This document shows positions 8,657-19,077 of a DNA stretch of 20,000 bases, one piece after another. The stretch's first letter is position 1, and each line of letters starts with the position of its first letter. Under the pieces are notes generated by a model that saw only the letters and a list, made by a program, of their open reading frames with translations, ran no database searches and was not told the DNA's origin. Made by a program: the position numbers and the translations under genes. The DNA comes from Chromera velia (Eukaryota; Sar; Chromeraceae), in assembly GCA_018398765.1 (NCBI GenBank), contig JAHBMJ010000003.1, forward strand, positions 1 to 20,000, read 5' to 3'.

Positions 8657-9727
8657 CAGGAAGGAAAAGGGAAAGGGAGTGCGGCTGTGCCGTCGCCTTC
8701 GCGGTAGGGTGTATCTATCTAATTCAGTTGTGAGTGAATGAATGAGTGAATTCAGCAAGAGGGACAAGGTGGGGGGCAGAAAAGCGGAAGCGGAGGAGGC
8801 TCGAGTCGACCCTTTCTTATCGCTTCTGCCTTCTTTTTTGAGTAGTGAATTTGAGCTGCGTGAACGTCAAAGCGCTGATGGATGGATGAATGAATGAGTG
8901 GATGGCTGGTGATTTCTGAATGGTAAGTCCATTTTGTCCTTGCACAATTGATGAAAGCCGTTCCTGCTTGAATGGATGGTTTCATGGGTCACTGGGTTCG
9001 TTGAGTCGTTGAATGACTGAATGGATGGATGAATGAATGAGTGTTGCGTCCCTCTCTCGTTTCGCCCCCCCTCTCCGTCTCTGTGGCTCAGTAGAATGTT
9101 GTTCGATGATCGATTGATGCGGTCCCTCTGTTGGCACACCCACATACCCGCCCGTCGACCTCCCAGCTCCTCATCTTCCCCCGTCCCCTTCGAGAAAAAC
9201 AATCTGTCGATGACTGGAATCCATGCACTCCGGAGAGCCTCCAAAACTCTTCCGATTCTTCCTGTTTCTTCACCTCATTTGATCCAACAACACTTCTACC
9301 GGCCGACAGGCCAACACGTACGCCATAGACCACCTCGCGGTCCTCGCCCATGTTCCTTCAAATTCGCAGCGATCAACTGTCCGATTGCTGCATTCGCTTA
9401 CACTCGTTTCCACTCCACCTCGAACCTGTTAACATTCTTCTATACTTCGTTCAGCTTTCCTTTCTTTTTATTCATTATGCTTTTATTTGCAAGATTTACA
9501 AGTACATGAAAAGGAATTTCTTGTAAAAAAAAAGTTTAAGAATAAAGAATAACGTTATCAAAAGTAAAGCTAGGTAAAAAAAAAGTTGATACCAAAAAAA
9601 AAAAAGAATGATGTGGGCACTGACCATTTAGGACTCTAGGTAGGATACGATGGGAATCATGGGATAGAATGTTTCAAGAAGGGAAAGTAGATTGATTCAT
9701 TGACTGATTGACTGACTGATACACTAA
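8657..9727. other. Spacer: TGAA-type microsatellite, pyrimidine-rich tract, A-tracts
   Basis: Just after the lectin stop codon come imperfect repeats of TGAATGAATG and GGATGGATGA type (8731-8755 and 8877-9042). A C/T-rich stretch follows (about 9060-9480). It holds open frames on both strands without protein texture, and some of it may be 3' untranslated sequence. From 9520 to 9605 there are several runs of 8 to 12 A. AATAAA occurs at 9541, but nothing ties it to the lectin transcript nearly 900 bases upstream. I see no gene here. Confidence 0.6.
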
Positions 9728-10513
9728 AACTATAGTGTGACACACTTCAAATTGTGACACAATACCCTCTACACTAGTACTAGTGACACAAATAATTGTG
9801 TCACAATAGGTGTGATGAAATAGTTAGAGTAACTTAGGTGTGATGAAATTGTTAAACAAAAATTTAAGTGAAGCTGATGATGATGATTCAAGGTTAAATC
9901 CTAGATTCAGTGACGCCAAATCCTAAGCCACTAAGAAGGCTTTGAGGACAACCCAGAGCACACATTCATGGGGGGGGTGGGGGTGGGAGGAAGCCTGCAT
10001 GCCAATCAAAACGACTCTACTCACTAGCACATGGCAGCTTGCTTGATCGACACAATGAACCTTTTTCAGACAGTCGGCTAACGCTTTAGAGCCGCTTCTA
10101 GGCAGGATCGTGACCTAAACTTTTAAAGTGATTTGATGTTTTTGGACTTTAATTTGAAGTCGTTGAAGTTTAGATTGTTCTTCTACATTCAGTCATTCAG
10201 TCACCTCGATCACTCAATCACTCACTCCATCACCCCACTTACATTCACTTACTTCACTCTAACACTCTGACGTGCATGTGCGGAGTTTGCACGGCCCGAA
10301 GAGGCTATACGGCTATGCCGCTGCCGCTCCGCTGCCCCCCGACGCGTGTCAAGCCACGCCAAACACCGGAAACACGCGATCTATAACTATTTTTTTCACA
10401 TATAACTGTGATTTAATTAAATCAGTCGAAAGTTCTTAAAATCATAATTATTGTGTCACAAATCATTGTGATACAAAAGGTTCTAGAAATTTTTATTGTG
10501 ACACACTATAGTT
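9728..10513. mobile_element. Candidate non-autonomous DNA transposon (MITE-like), about 786 bp
   Basis: The two ends are inverted copies of each other: AACTATAGTGTGACACA at 9728-9744 and, read on the minus strand, AACTATAGTGTGTCACA from 10513 inward (16 of 17 bases). Inside both ends lie further near-palindromic TTGTGACACAAT-type motifs: at about 9751, 9784 and 9795 on the left, and at about 10450, 10465 and 10495 on the right. The interior has no open frame long enough for a transposase, a G-run near 9970 and a GC-rich patch at about 10265-10375. The outer TATA could hide a TA target duplication of the Tc1/mariner type, but this cannot be settled from one copy. Confidence 0.5.
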
Positions 10514-10745
10514 CCAATTTACTGACTGATTTATTGGTTCCATGTCAGGCTTTCTTGTTATACTAGGATAGGAAACGTATTATAATGCATTCATAATTTA
10601 TGAGCTATAATATAACTAAAGCAACAATATGAACCATAATTTACAAAACGGAGTAAAATGGAAATAGACTCAATAGAGTCAATAAACTTCATATAAAATG
10701 ATTTAGGAAAGAACGGCTTGGATGAATATAAAATTTATTAGGAAA

Positions 10746-10977
10746 ACCTCCTTGAACCTAAGTGCCACTTAAAAAAATATAATCAAAATGATCTCTATGT
10801 GCGGCATCGTTTTTGAAGAGACCATCCACGCCTGCGGCGTAGACGGTCAAAATATCGTCCAGATATGCGGTTTTGGCTTTCAGGACACCGTAAAAGATCC
10901 GCGCCTGCGGTACGGACTTTCAAGCTTATCTAAAAATGCGGCTTAAACTTTCAAGGGGTAACTAGGTTCAGGGAGGT
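10746..10977. mobile_element. Candidate short inverted-repeat element (MITE-like), 232 bp
   Basis: The left end ACCTCCTTGAACCTAAGTGC matches the minus-strand reading of the right end, ACCTCCCTGAACCTAGTTAC. The match continues more weakly (CACTTAAAA against CCCTTGAAA), so the ends agree at about 24 of 30 positions. The interior contains two related GC-rich blocks, CGCCTGCGGCGTAGACGG and CGCCTGCGGTACGGAC, and no open frame. AGGAAA occurs on both sides (from 10740 and from 10982) and may be a target duplication, but on the right it is separated from the repeat by a few bases. The inverted ends do not resemble those of the 9728-10513 element. Confidence 0.5.
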
Positions 10978-11618
10978 CATCAGGAAAGAGAAAGGGTGTA
11001 CACAATCTGGGGTTAAGAGTGTCTTCCAAAAGTGAAAGAGTCCATGAAATCCTTTTTTCTTTTCATGCATTCATTTTCACACAGGCATCGATCCTATAGT
11101 ATATATAGCGAGATGCCTGCGTTCTGTCATGTAGCTAGGGTTCTGAAGGGAACTTCTGATTTCCTATTCAGTGCGTCCCCAGCCGGATCTGTCAGTTCTG
11201 CATTTTCTTCTGTATATTCATATGTGATCGATATCGCCATGCATCATCATGCATGTGTACATATATGCACGCATATACGATTTCTACAAATCTGCATGAA
11301 GCACCACCTACATAGATTCGATAGAAGGGCAGATTTCATCCGTTCTCAGTGCAGTTTTTTGCTCTCACCTTCCGCTCTTGGGCGATCCTCCCGACTTATC
11401 TGTCGCTATTGACAGTCTGACACAACCTCTGCATACAAAGTCAGAGGAGTCACAAACAGGATCTGCCTCTGTACGTACATTAATTGTCCATAAGTTTCTT
11501 TGAGATTCGGTTGTGAGAGCGTCGAGCCAAGGTGGCCACGAATACAAATATCAAGGGGAGCCAAAGTATCTCTTTCCTTTTCTGTGCCCAAATAGACAGG
11601 CGTATATATATATAAAGA
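10978..11618 (+). other. Upstream region of the MATH gene
   Basis: No gene is seen. The region holds TA-rich and CATG-rich patches, including GTATATATAGC near 11100 and a stretch at 11230-11280 built on ATGCATCATCATGCATGTGT. A (TA)n run at 11603-11612, followed by TAAAG, sits directly before the start codon at 11619. It is too close to be a classical TATA box unless the leader is spliced or another start is used. A 126-codon plus-strand frame at 11032-11412 lacks protein texture and is not joined to the gene model. Confidence 0.4.
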
Positions 11619-14600
11619 ATGTGGGGTGCAGAGGAGGAAGTCAAATTTTTCAAGTTGACTCACGACCAAAAGAACAGCACACTCGACAAGGCTCACTCTG
11701 TTTCAACTGGTGAGTACAGACAAGGAAGATCCATACGGTTCTGTTTGACTTCAGAATGCAGAACCGATTAGATGGACACCAGGGAAAATATATAGCAGAT
11801 GAGACTTGGTGGCAGAAGAGAATATTGAGGTGAAAGTAAATGGAAGCTAGATGCACAGTCCGCATGCATGCAGACACAAAATTGATTTCAGAACGTCCTC
11901 ACCTTCACCCCAGTCCAAGCCATTTGGAGAACCACCTGGGAGAATCTGACTCATGACATCTCCTAGAGGATCCCTACCGAGTACCAATTCAGGCCCAGAG
12001 ACCCGAAGACACAAAGAGAACCTGTTTACCCCCAGGCATCCTGCATATATACATGCATGTAGATCTTCCCCTTTCAGCAAGTACATGCAGCATCGATCTG
12101 TATATCGATATTTGATTCACCTCACGTCGCTCTTGTGGTGCCTTCTTCATCGTATTTCTGTACTTGTTGCATTCTGTCCATACTTCTATACATGTACGAT
12201 CCGTGTAGAGCATACACATATATACGTACATGCTTGTTCCTGTGCGCGCAGGTGACCTGACCCTCCGGTCTTCTCAGACTCTTCACGCAGGGCGTCTTGG
12301 GGGAAACTCCAGAAACGTGACCTTGACAGACTTCAACCCTTCAACGTCTGTCCGTGCCAGTGGAAGCACAAACGCACTGAATGCCAAGACAGACGAGAGG
12401 AGAGAGAGGGCCCTGAGGATGGCCGGGGTCCGATCCTTCCTGCGTCGCCGCAGTTTGAAGGATCTCCGTCCCCGTCTCTGTACCTCAATTGACGGGGAGG
12501 AAGTGGAGGAAGAGCCACAGAGCGCAGCAGCAGCGACGCAGAAGACGGCACTACAGCCTGGAGGGGCAGTCGCAGCAAAAAGTGAGTCGGGTCAATCAGG
12601 GGGGTAGCCCTGCGTGGGTTCTGAGTCAGAATTATTTTTTTGCAAATACAGTTTGGCTACGGGAACGCTGTGACAGCAAGAGAACGACAAATAAGGTGCT
12701 TATCATAAGTAGGAAATCGCGACTGATGCTGTATAGTTTGATGCGCTGTCGCTTTCACATTTTGGAAGAGAAGGCAAAGGAATCATTTTCTCAGCTCAAG
12801 CTGTCGGTCCTCGTCTTTGTGGACACTATGCTTTGATTTTGAGAAGCAAAAGCAGCATCTCTATTCATGACATGCACTCTCGTGATGCTGACGGGAATGA
12901 ATGACGCGACTTTGCAGAGGGCTCAGGATCTGCCGAGGCACTCTCAACAGGAGCGAACGGACAGAAGGAAACCACCTTGCCTTTAAGTGAGCTTCCATGC
13001 ACACCTTCTCTTCAACTGCTGCCTTGCCTCTGTGATGTCAACCAGGCACGGGAGTAAAGGGGCGCATGCAGTCATGTTCGTTATTCTTTCAATTAACTTC
13101 TCTTGACATGCAGTCATAGAAATGAAATGAGAGGTTTGATTTGATGTTGCCCCCCTTGTCCCCTTTTGCTCCCTCCAGCTTTGACAACACTGGGTCTCTC
13201 AACCGTTCCGTTGTCACTTTCGAATTCTTGGTTTCTTTCACGCCCGCACTTGTGATCCCACAATGAATGACGAAGAGATCCCCCTTTCCCTTTTCTTCCT
13301 CTGCAGCCCTTAACCTCTCTGAGGGAGGGACCTTCCTCGACCCCGCCATCAAGGACGGCCGCTGGTTCCTCCAGAGCCTCCCGAAGTTTGCAGACAAGGA
13401 AGAGACCAACACAGCCACATCAGAACTGTGCGACATGCACCTTTTCTCCCCCCCCTTTTCAGCAGCTGGAGTTCCCTTCCTTCAACTTCACCTCACAGCA
13501 GATGCCGACAAAAACACAGTCTCCGTCTACCTCTGGGGCCCTGTCGGTCTTCAAATTAACTTCTCTCTCTGGCTAGGATCCCCTTCAGACAAACTCACAA
13601 CAAATCACCTCTTCGGCTCGGCCCCCGATGGCGTCGCCATGCCTCTCGGTCCTCTGGCGAATGCCACCGCAGAGTCCGCCAAATCCCTTTGGGGGTCCTC
13701 GTGGGGTGATGCCGTTCCGAAAAGGGAGTGTGCTGGTGTCTCGGACGGTTGGCTTCTCCCTGCTCAGTCCCGTCTCCGTCTCAAAGGTCAGACAGTGAGG
13801 TCGGAAGTCAACCAGACCGAGCTAACACCCTCCGACCTTATGACCGTTTTGGAGGGTTTAAATGTGGGGTTCTCCATTCACAGAGTGCAGCAGAGAGGGG
13901 AGTTGAAAGCCCCCCCTGTGGCGTTCATGCTCTCAGATGGTGGTGCGCCCACATCTGTAGAGCTGGAGAGTGCGAAGGAGGAGGGGGAGGAGAAAGGAAA
14001 GGAGGGGGGTGCAGGGGGGGCAGAGAAAGAAGAAAAGAAGGTGGAGGGAACACCCATTGCAGTACTGGCAGGGAGGCTGCAGCTAGACAGGGATGCAGAG
14101 GTCGGACTGAAGGAAAGTCTCCAGAAAGCAGTCGAGGGGGTGAGGAACGAGACCAGCAAGAGGGTCAGTTGGTCAGTGGTTGATTGGAGGGGGGGGGGGG
14201 TTGCTTTCTGTGTTGAGCTTTCTCCGTGCATTCGATCTATTAGGCATACAACCATGAATACACAAAATGAGTTATGTCAGTCATGAAGAAAAACCGTCGG
14301 AGATCATTTGAGTTGCTCTCCGCCGCCGCAGATGGATTGTCTGTTGTCAGTTACTCAGTGAGTGAGTATCCTTAGTGAGCTTTGGCGACTGCTGGAAAAA
14401 GCTCCAAGAAGCTCTCTCTTCTTTTTCTGTGTCCGTCAACTACTGTGACCAGCGTTATGCGCATCTCTGCCTGTCTATCTCTGCGCTAAATTGCTCCCTG
14501 CATGACACATTGAATGAAAATGCAAATGCAGTTGATCTGGAGGCTATACGACATGAGAAGACGGATGCAGGAGGCAGAGAGGAATCCTCTCGCATCTGCC

Positions 14601-16875
14601 AAGATAGTCTCTGCCCCCTTCTGCATTGGGGGAATCGAAGGAGCTCGGCTGGAGTTCTGGATCAGGTCTGTCCGGTTGTTCGTTTGTTTGTTTCTTCGAA
14701 TTCCATTCAGAGAGGAAAAAGCCAGGAAGTCAACGCTTGGGGATGTGGGGGTAAGAGTGACTTTGGACAGCATACAAGTTGTTCAGGAGCCATTTCGCCT
14801 TTTCCGTGCTTTTATTCTGCAGGTGGGTAGAGGCCGGGAGGCAATTGATCACAGCAAAAAAGAAAACTCCACTTTTTGACGTCGTGAACAGGGAAAGTCG
14901 GCTAAACGATCAATTTGTCGAAGTCATTTCTTTCTTCCCTTCTATCCATAGAGATTTATCGTCATTCACTGGTCTCAAATGAAGCATTCTTACGCAAGGG
15001 AACGAACGTTTATGGCCCACTCTCCGGCTGTTTGCAGGGGCACCGCGACGTCTGCCCCCGGCTTCTGCTCTCTCTTCCTTGATTGCCCTGCTGGCTACAG
15101 AGTGCTGTGCAAACTGGGGGTCGGTTAGATGACCTCCTGCATGTGGAGGTTTTCTGACAGACCATGTGGTTTTGTGTTGACTTTATTTGTATTTCTTTTC
15201 TCCAGTTGGATCGTCCTTCTCTCGTCCTGTCATTTATCCTTCCCCTTCTCAGCCCCTTCTTCTTCAAAACCCGGTTTCTTCAAAGCAAATCTTGTCAAAT
15301 TCCAGTGCTCGCTTTCGCCTCTGTCAGATGCGTCGAGGTTTGCTCATAGAGAGTCTCCTTGACAATTGATGAATGTCAGTGATTTACTTTGCCCTTGATG
15401 TCCCCTGTTGCAGTGTGACACTCCCGCTGGGAGCTCTGCCAAGCGCATGGAGCACGTGTACATGAAGAGGGAGGCGGCAGGAAAGACAAACCTCTGTCCC
15501 ATTGAGAGAGCGGTCAGCTTGGGACTCGGGAAGGTCTTGGGGCGGCGAGGGTATAACTGGATGAATGAATTGATCAATGGATGGCTGATGGATGGACATG
15601 TTAATATATGGACAGATGAACGAAATGACGAAGAGGGGATGGTTTGTTTTGTTTTCCACGTAGTGCCTCTTTGTGCAGCCTGCTGCTTTCTCCTTGAGAT
15701 TCAAGCCCTTCGCTTTTCGGGAGCGCGGAAAAAGGAAGCGAATATCAGATTCATGGAGATAATCAGATTTGTCCATTAAACCTTTTCTTTCTCTGCCTCC
15801 CCCCCCTGTGTGCATCACGCAGTATGACCCTCTGACAGATTCCGTGGCCCTGACTCTAGAGATCGTGGAGACGGACAGCGTCCATGGGGGGGCTTCTGGG
15901 GGGGAGCTGGACCCCTCCAAAAGCTCTCTTCTGATCTTTGCCAGCCACACGGCTTCTGCACTTCTCGAGAGGGCTGTGCAGATCCAGGGAGAAGGCAACG
16001 AAGCATTGTTGCTGCCCCTTGGTGAGAGGCCGTCTGAGGCTGAGAAGCAAAAGGTGGAGATGATGAAAACCGCACAGAGTCAGCAGACGAAGAAGAAGAA
16101 GGGGAAGGGGAAAGACAAGAGCCCCGCGAAGGCTGAGGAAAAAAAGGCTGCGGCTGGAGATGGAGAAGAACAGGAGGGGGGAGGGGAGGGGGGGTTCTTG
16201 GGGGCAGTTGGGGCGACGGAGGATTCTGAAGAGAAGAAAGAAGAAGGGGGGGATGACAGCAAGGAGAAAGAAGAGAAAACGGAAAAGGAAAAGGTGGAAG
16301 AGGAAAAGAAAGAAGTCGAAAAGAAGGAAGAGGAGAAGAAAGAGGACTCCAAAGCAGACGAGAAATCGACAGGAAAAGAACCTGAGGGAGAGCAGGGAAA
16401 CGATGAGACGGAAAAGAAAAAAGAAGATGACGAAACTTCCAAAACCGAAACCGCAGGAGGCGGGGGTGGAGGAGGATTCACTGCTGAGACCCTTTTCGGT
16501 GGGGGGGGAGGAGACGGAGCGGAGGGAGAGAAGTCGAAAGAGACCAAAAATGCTTCCCCGAAAGCGAAGAGCAAGGCAAAGGCCAAGGCAAAGTCCAAGG
16601 CCAAGGACAAAGAAAAGGACAAGGACGGCAAGTCGCCACCCTCGAAGCCGAAAAGCAAAGCAAAGGCCAAAGCAAAGAAGGCACCCGGAATCGAGAACTA
16701 TTTCGGCATGGGAGAGGAGGGAGCAGACGCCGACGCTTCCTCAAAGCCAAAAGCCGAAGACGGGGGAGCAGGGGAAGCAGACGCCTCCCAGTCAAAGGAC
16801 GCAAATGAAAAGAAGGGAGAGGTGGACGAAAAATTAGAAGAGGCAGCAGGGGCAGTTTCAGAGTACTTTGGCTAA
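11619..16875 (+). CDS. Protein with two MATH-like domains and a long charged tail, eight coding exons
   Basis: My model joins 11619-11709, 12252-12581, 12918-12986, 13307-14163, 14532-14665, 15038-15119, 15414-15512 and 15823-16875, giving 904 residues; all seven junctions are GT-AG and in phase. Residues 1-163 are low-complexity and basic (RRERALRMAGVRSFLRRRSL). A first MATH-like domain lies near 178-330 (RWFLQSLP, LFSPPFSAAGVPFLQLHL, NTVSVYLWGPVGLQINFSLW, SWGD, GWLLPAQSRLRL). An acidic Glu/Gly/Lys linker follows, then a second domain at about 450-572. That domain is assembled from five exons: LIWRLYD, IVSAPFCIGG, ARLEFWIRG, GFCSLFLDCPAGYRV, KTNLCPIERA, YDPLTDSVALTLEIVE. Residues 573-904 are Lys/Glu/Ala-rich with no fold. 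MATH domains bind peptide motifs in signalling adaptors and ubiquitin-ligase substrate adaptors. No BTB, RING or protease partner is seen, so the role is unknown. The second domain is the more convincing. Confidence 0.75.
15559..15600 (+). repeat. TGAATGGATGGA-type microsatellite in the last intron of the MATH gene
   Basis: Short imperfect repeats GGATGAATGAATTGATCAAT and GGATGGCTGATGGATGGACA lie inside the intron 15513-15822. They resemble the tetranucleotide tracts at 8731-9042 and 18545-18645. Confidence 0.6.
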
Positions 16876-19077
16876 ACTTTGAAGTCAATTGAACCGTTTG
16901 TGTTGTCTACATAGTACTATGCACGACTTTTGTGCAGAGAATGACGTTCAATTATCATTAAAATCATCATCTTTGTCAAGATTTTCTGTCAGTAAATTGA
17001 AAGTCTGGTAGAAAGTCTGACTATACTTAGAACAAACAATCAATCACACATCACCGCCCATCACTAGGCCCATCATCATCATTGTAGGGCATTTCCATCA
17101 AGTCATATACATACTAGGCGCTGCTTTATTCCCCCTGTCCGGCCACCTTATGGCGTCCAGACAGAAGGTAAAGCGAGGACAAGAACCTTAGGGAAATTCT
17201 AGAGAAAGAACGTGAGCAACACTCATTCAGGCAACAGTTTACAGAAGGTTTAGCTCTAAAGCGACTCGGATCTGAGATTCCAATCAGCTGAGTTCATTCT
17301 ATCATTGCACAATTTCTACTTATGCTTCTCTCAGAGTCTGTTCCTCTCTCTCAGAGTCTCAGACTCCCGATCTATGACAAACAGACATTAGCCTCAAACG
17401 ATCCTATCTATTACTCAAGTGACATATTGCTTGAATACGAACATTGCGAAGGTCAGACCGGGTCAGACTCGACTTCGATCGACGCGTGCACGACACGTAC
17501 GAAGCAAAGCGCGGTGGCGGAATGTGGCGTGGCACGCTGGCTCACTTAGTCACGGTGCATGCGAAGGCTTAAAAGGCAGTGCCACAGGGTAGGACTCCAC
17601 AATGCCTAGCGTATAGCCCAGCGTTTGGCAGATATAAATACATACTTACCATATAGTGACTCAAAGTTAACATCTCAAAAAGTTGATTAAACTTTTAAAT
17701 CTTATTCAAATTCCAATATTTTATATTACAACAATGACCCCAATATCATTGTGTATAAAATATAGAAAAGTTTATTAAACGGTTTGTTGTATGATTGCCA
17801 CATAGTGAGTCTGCATGGCTGCAAACCTTTTCAATCTAGCAGACAGTATGCGTCTGAGTCAATATTTATAAAATTAAACGTTTGTTGATTTAGCTTTTTT
17901 TACTTAATTTTTTACTTGTGTTAACATATTAAACGCTAGACACTAAACCATAATCTAAGTTCACGTCATAGTAAACTCTTGGATGTCTTAGTATTGACTA
18001 GAATATTGAACGTTTTGCACCATAAACTTGAAACTTCATTCAATATCCAGTTAAACATGAAGCTTTGAAAGTGTCAGTACCATATCATGGTCCATACGGC
18101 TAAAACAGTGCCTAGAAGAGTAGCTAGATTATGCTGTATAGATTAAAACGACATGAACGGACAGAAATTCAAACCAAAGTAAAGAATAAAGTAAAGTTAA
18201 ACTTAAGGCTAGATTTAAGGATGAAGGCAAAAACTGAGTAAGGAAGGCAGGATACTAGGGCAGGATGGCTACTAGGCCCGGAAACAGTCAGAAAACTTTG
18301 AAGCTAGCTTTGAAGGAGGCATAAAGGTATGGTCAGAGGCAGGCAGGACTAGACGCTGCTGGAGAGAGACCAGAATCTAGGAGGAGATCGGGGCAAGAGG
18401 ACAGGTACCTCTAGTGAGGCAGGCAGTGAGGTAAGAAGTAAAGCATGGGGTCAGGAGACTTACGGACAAACTACGTCAGAGAACAGTCAGGAATATTGTC
18501 AATCAGTCTTGCAGGAAGGCAAAGATGTTCATTTCAGAATGACAGACTGATTGAATGATTGAATGTTTAATTGACAAGCAAGAAGAGAGTGAGACCCGGG
18601 GTGCGGCAGGCAGACAGGCAGGAATGAAGGAATGAATGAAGGAGGGCCAAGAAAACAGTATGCTGAGGCCGGAGCCTTTTTTCTCCTCATTTCATTATCT
18701 ACCTTGCAGACAGCTGAGGTCTTTGATATGAAAGTCTCCATTCAGCTTTCACGCCCTTTTGCATGTATTGATATTGTACATTTGATTTCCTTGTATGCAG
18801 GGTTTGAATTATTTATTTCAATTTGACGGACCCGTGATAGCTGACTGTCTAATCACCTAAAGGCAACAAGCAAGTAAGAGACAGGAGCCCGCTGACCTAC
18901 ATCTGCGGACTCTTAGAACGAAGATATTCGAAAAGTCCATTTTCTTCTTTTTTTGGTTCTATTCTGTCCCAAACAAATGTGGATGGAGGAGAGAGAGACA
19001 GGGTTGATCTCTCACTTCACCCCACTCACAATTGAATTCCAACCCCTTCCTTTCCATTATTCGGCCGGTTTGTATGA
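16876..19077. other. Spacer between the MATH gene and the coiled-coil gene, no gene seen
   Basis: Directly after the stop codon the sequence turns AT-richer. There is a local direct repeat of CTCTCAGAGTCT near 17328 and 17348. From about 17640 to 18080 it is strongly AT-rich without open frames. From about 18220 to 18480 it is purine-rich, with scattered AGGCAGG and ACTAGG words. At 18545-18645 there are short GATTGAATGA and GGAATGAATG repeats. A 75-codon frame at 17322-17549 has no protein texture or exon context. I see no inverted ends, tRNA or other RNA gene. Confidence 0.5.

Noticed and set aside
9033-9509. 158-codon plus-strand frame after the lectin gene
   Set aside because: Its composition is that of a pyrimidine-rich spacer, with no domain, no exon phase link and overlapping open frames on the other strand.
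13728-14183. 151-codon frame overlapping the large MATH exon
   Set aside because: It is a shifted-frame shadow of the exon at 13307-14163.
14332-14357. Tiny exon between CCGCCGCAG and GTGAGT
   Set aside because: It is not needed for phase or homology: 14163 joins 14532 in phase 0.
14666-14879. Straight reading of the exon at 14532 into SVRLFVCLFLRIPF and beyond
   Set aside because: The MATH homology jumps from EFWIR to GTATSAPGFCSLFL at 15038 with matching phase. The intervening translation looks like intron, and the 45-base intron alternative is too short.
15206-15370. Possible exon after TTTTCTCCAG at 15205
   Set aside because: All three frames give Ser/Leu/Pro-rich texture without MATH features, and the phase 0 frame runs into a stop. 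Joining 15119 directly to 15414 gives a continuous MATH domain in phase.
16080-16888. Long Ser/Phe/Pro-rich frames on the minus strand and an Arg/Lys-rich second plus frame over the MATH gene tail
   Set aside because: They are shadows of the purine-rich Lys/Glu coding tail. The plus frame that joins YDPLTDSVALTLEIVE in phase is the real one.
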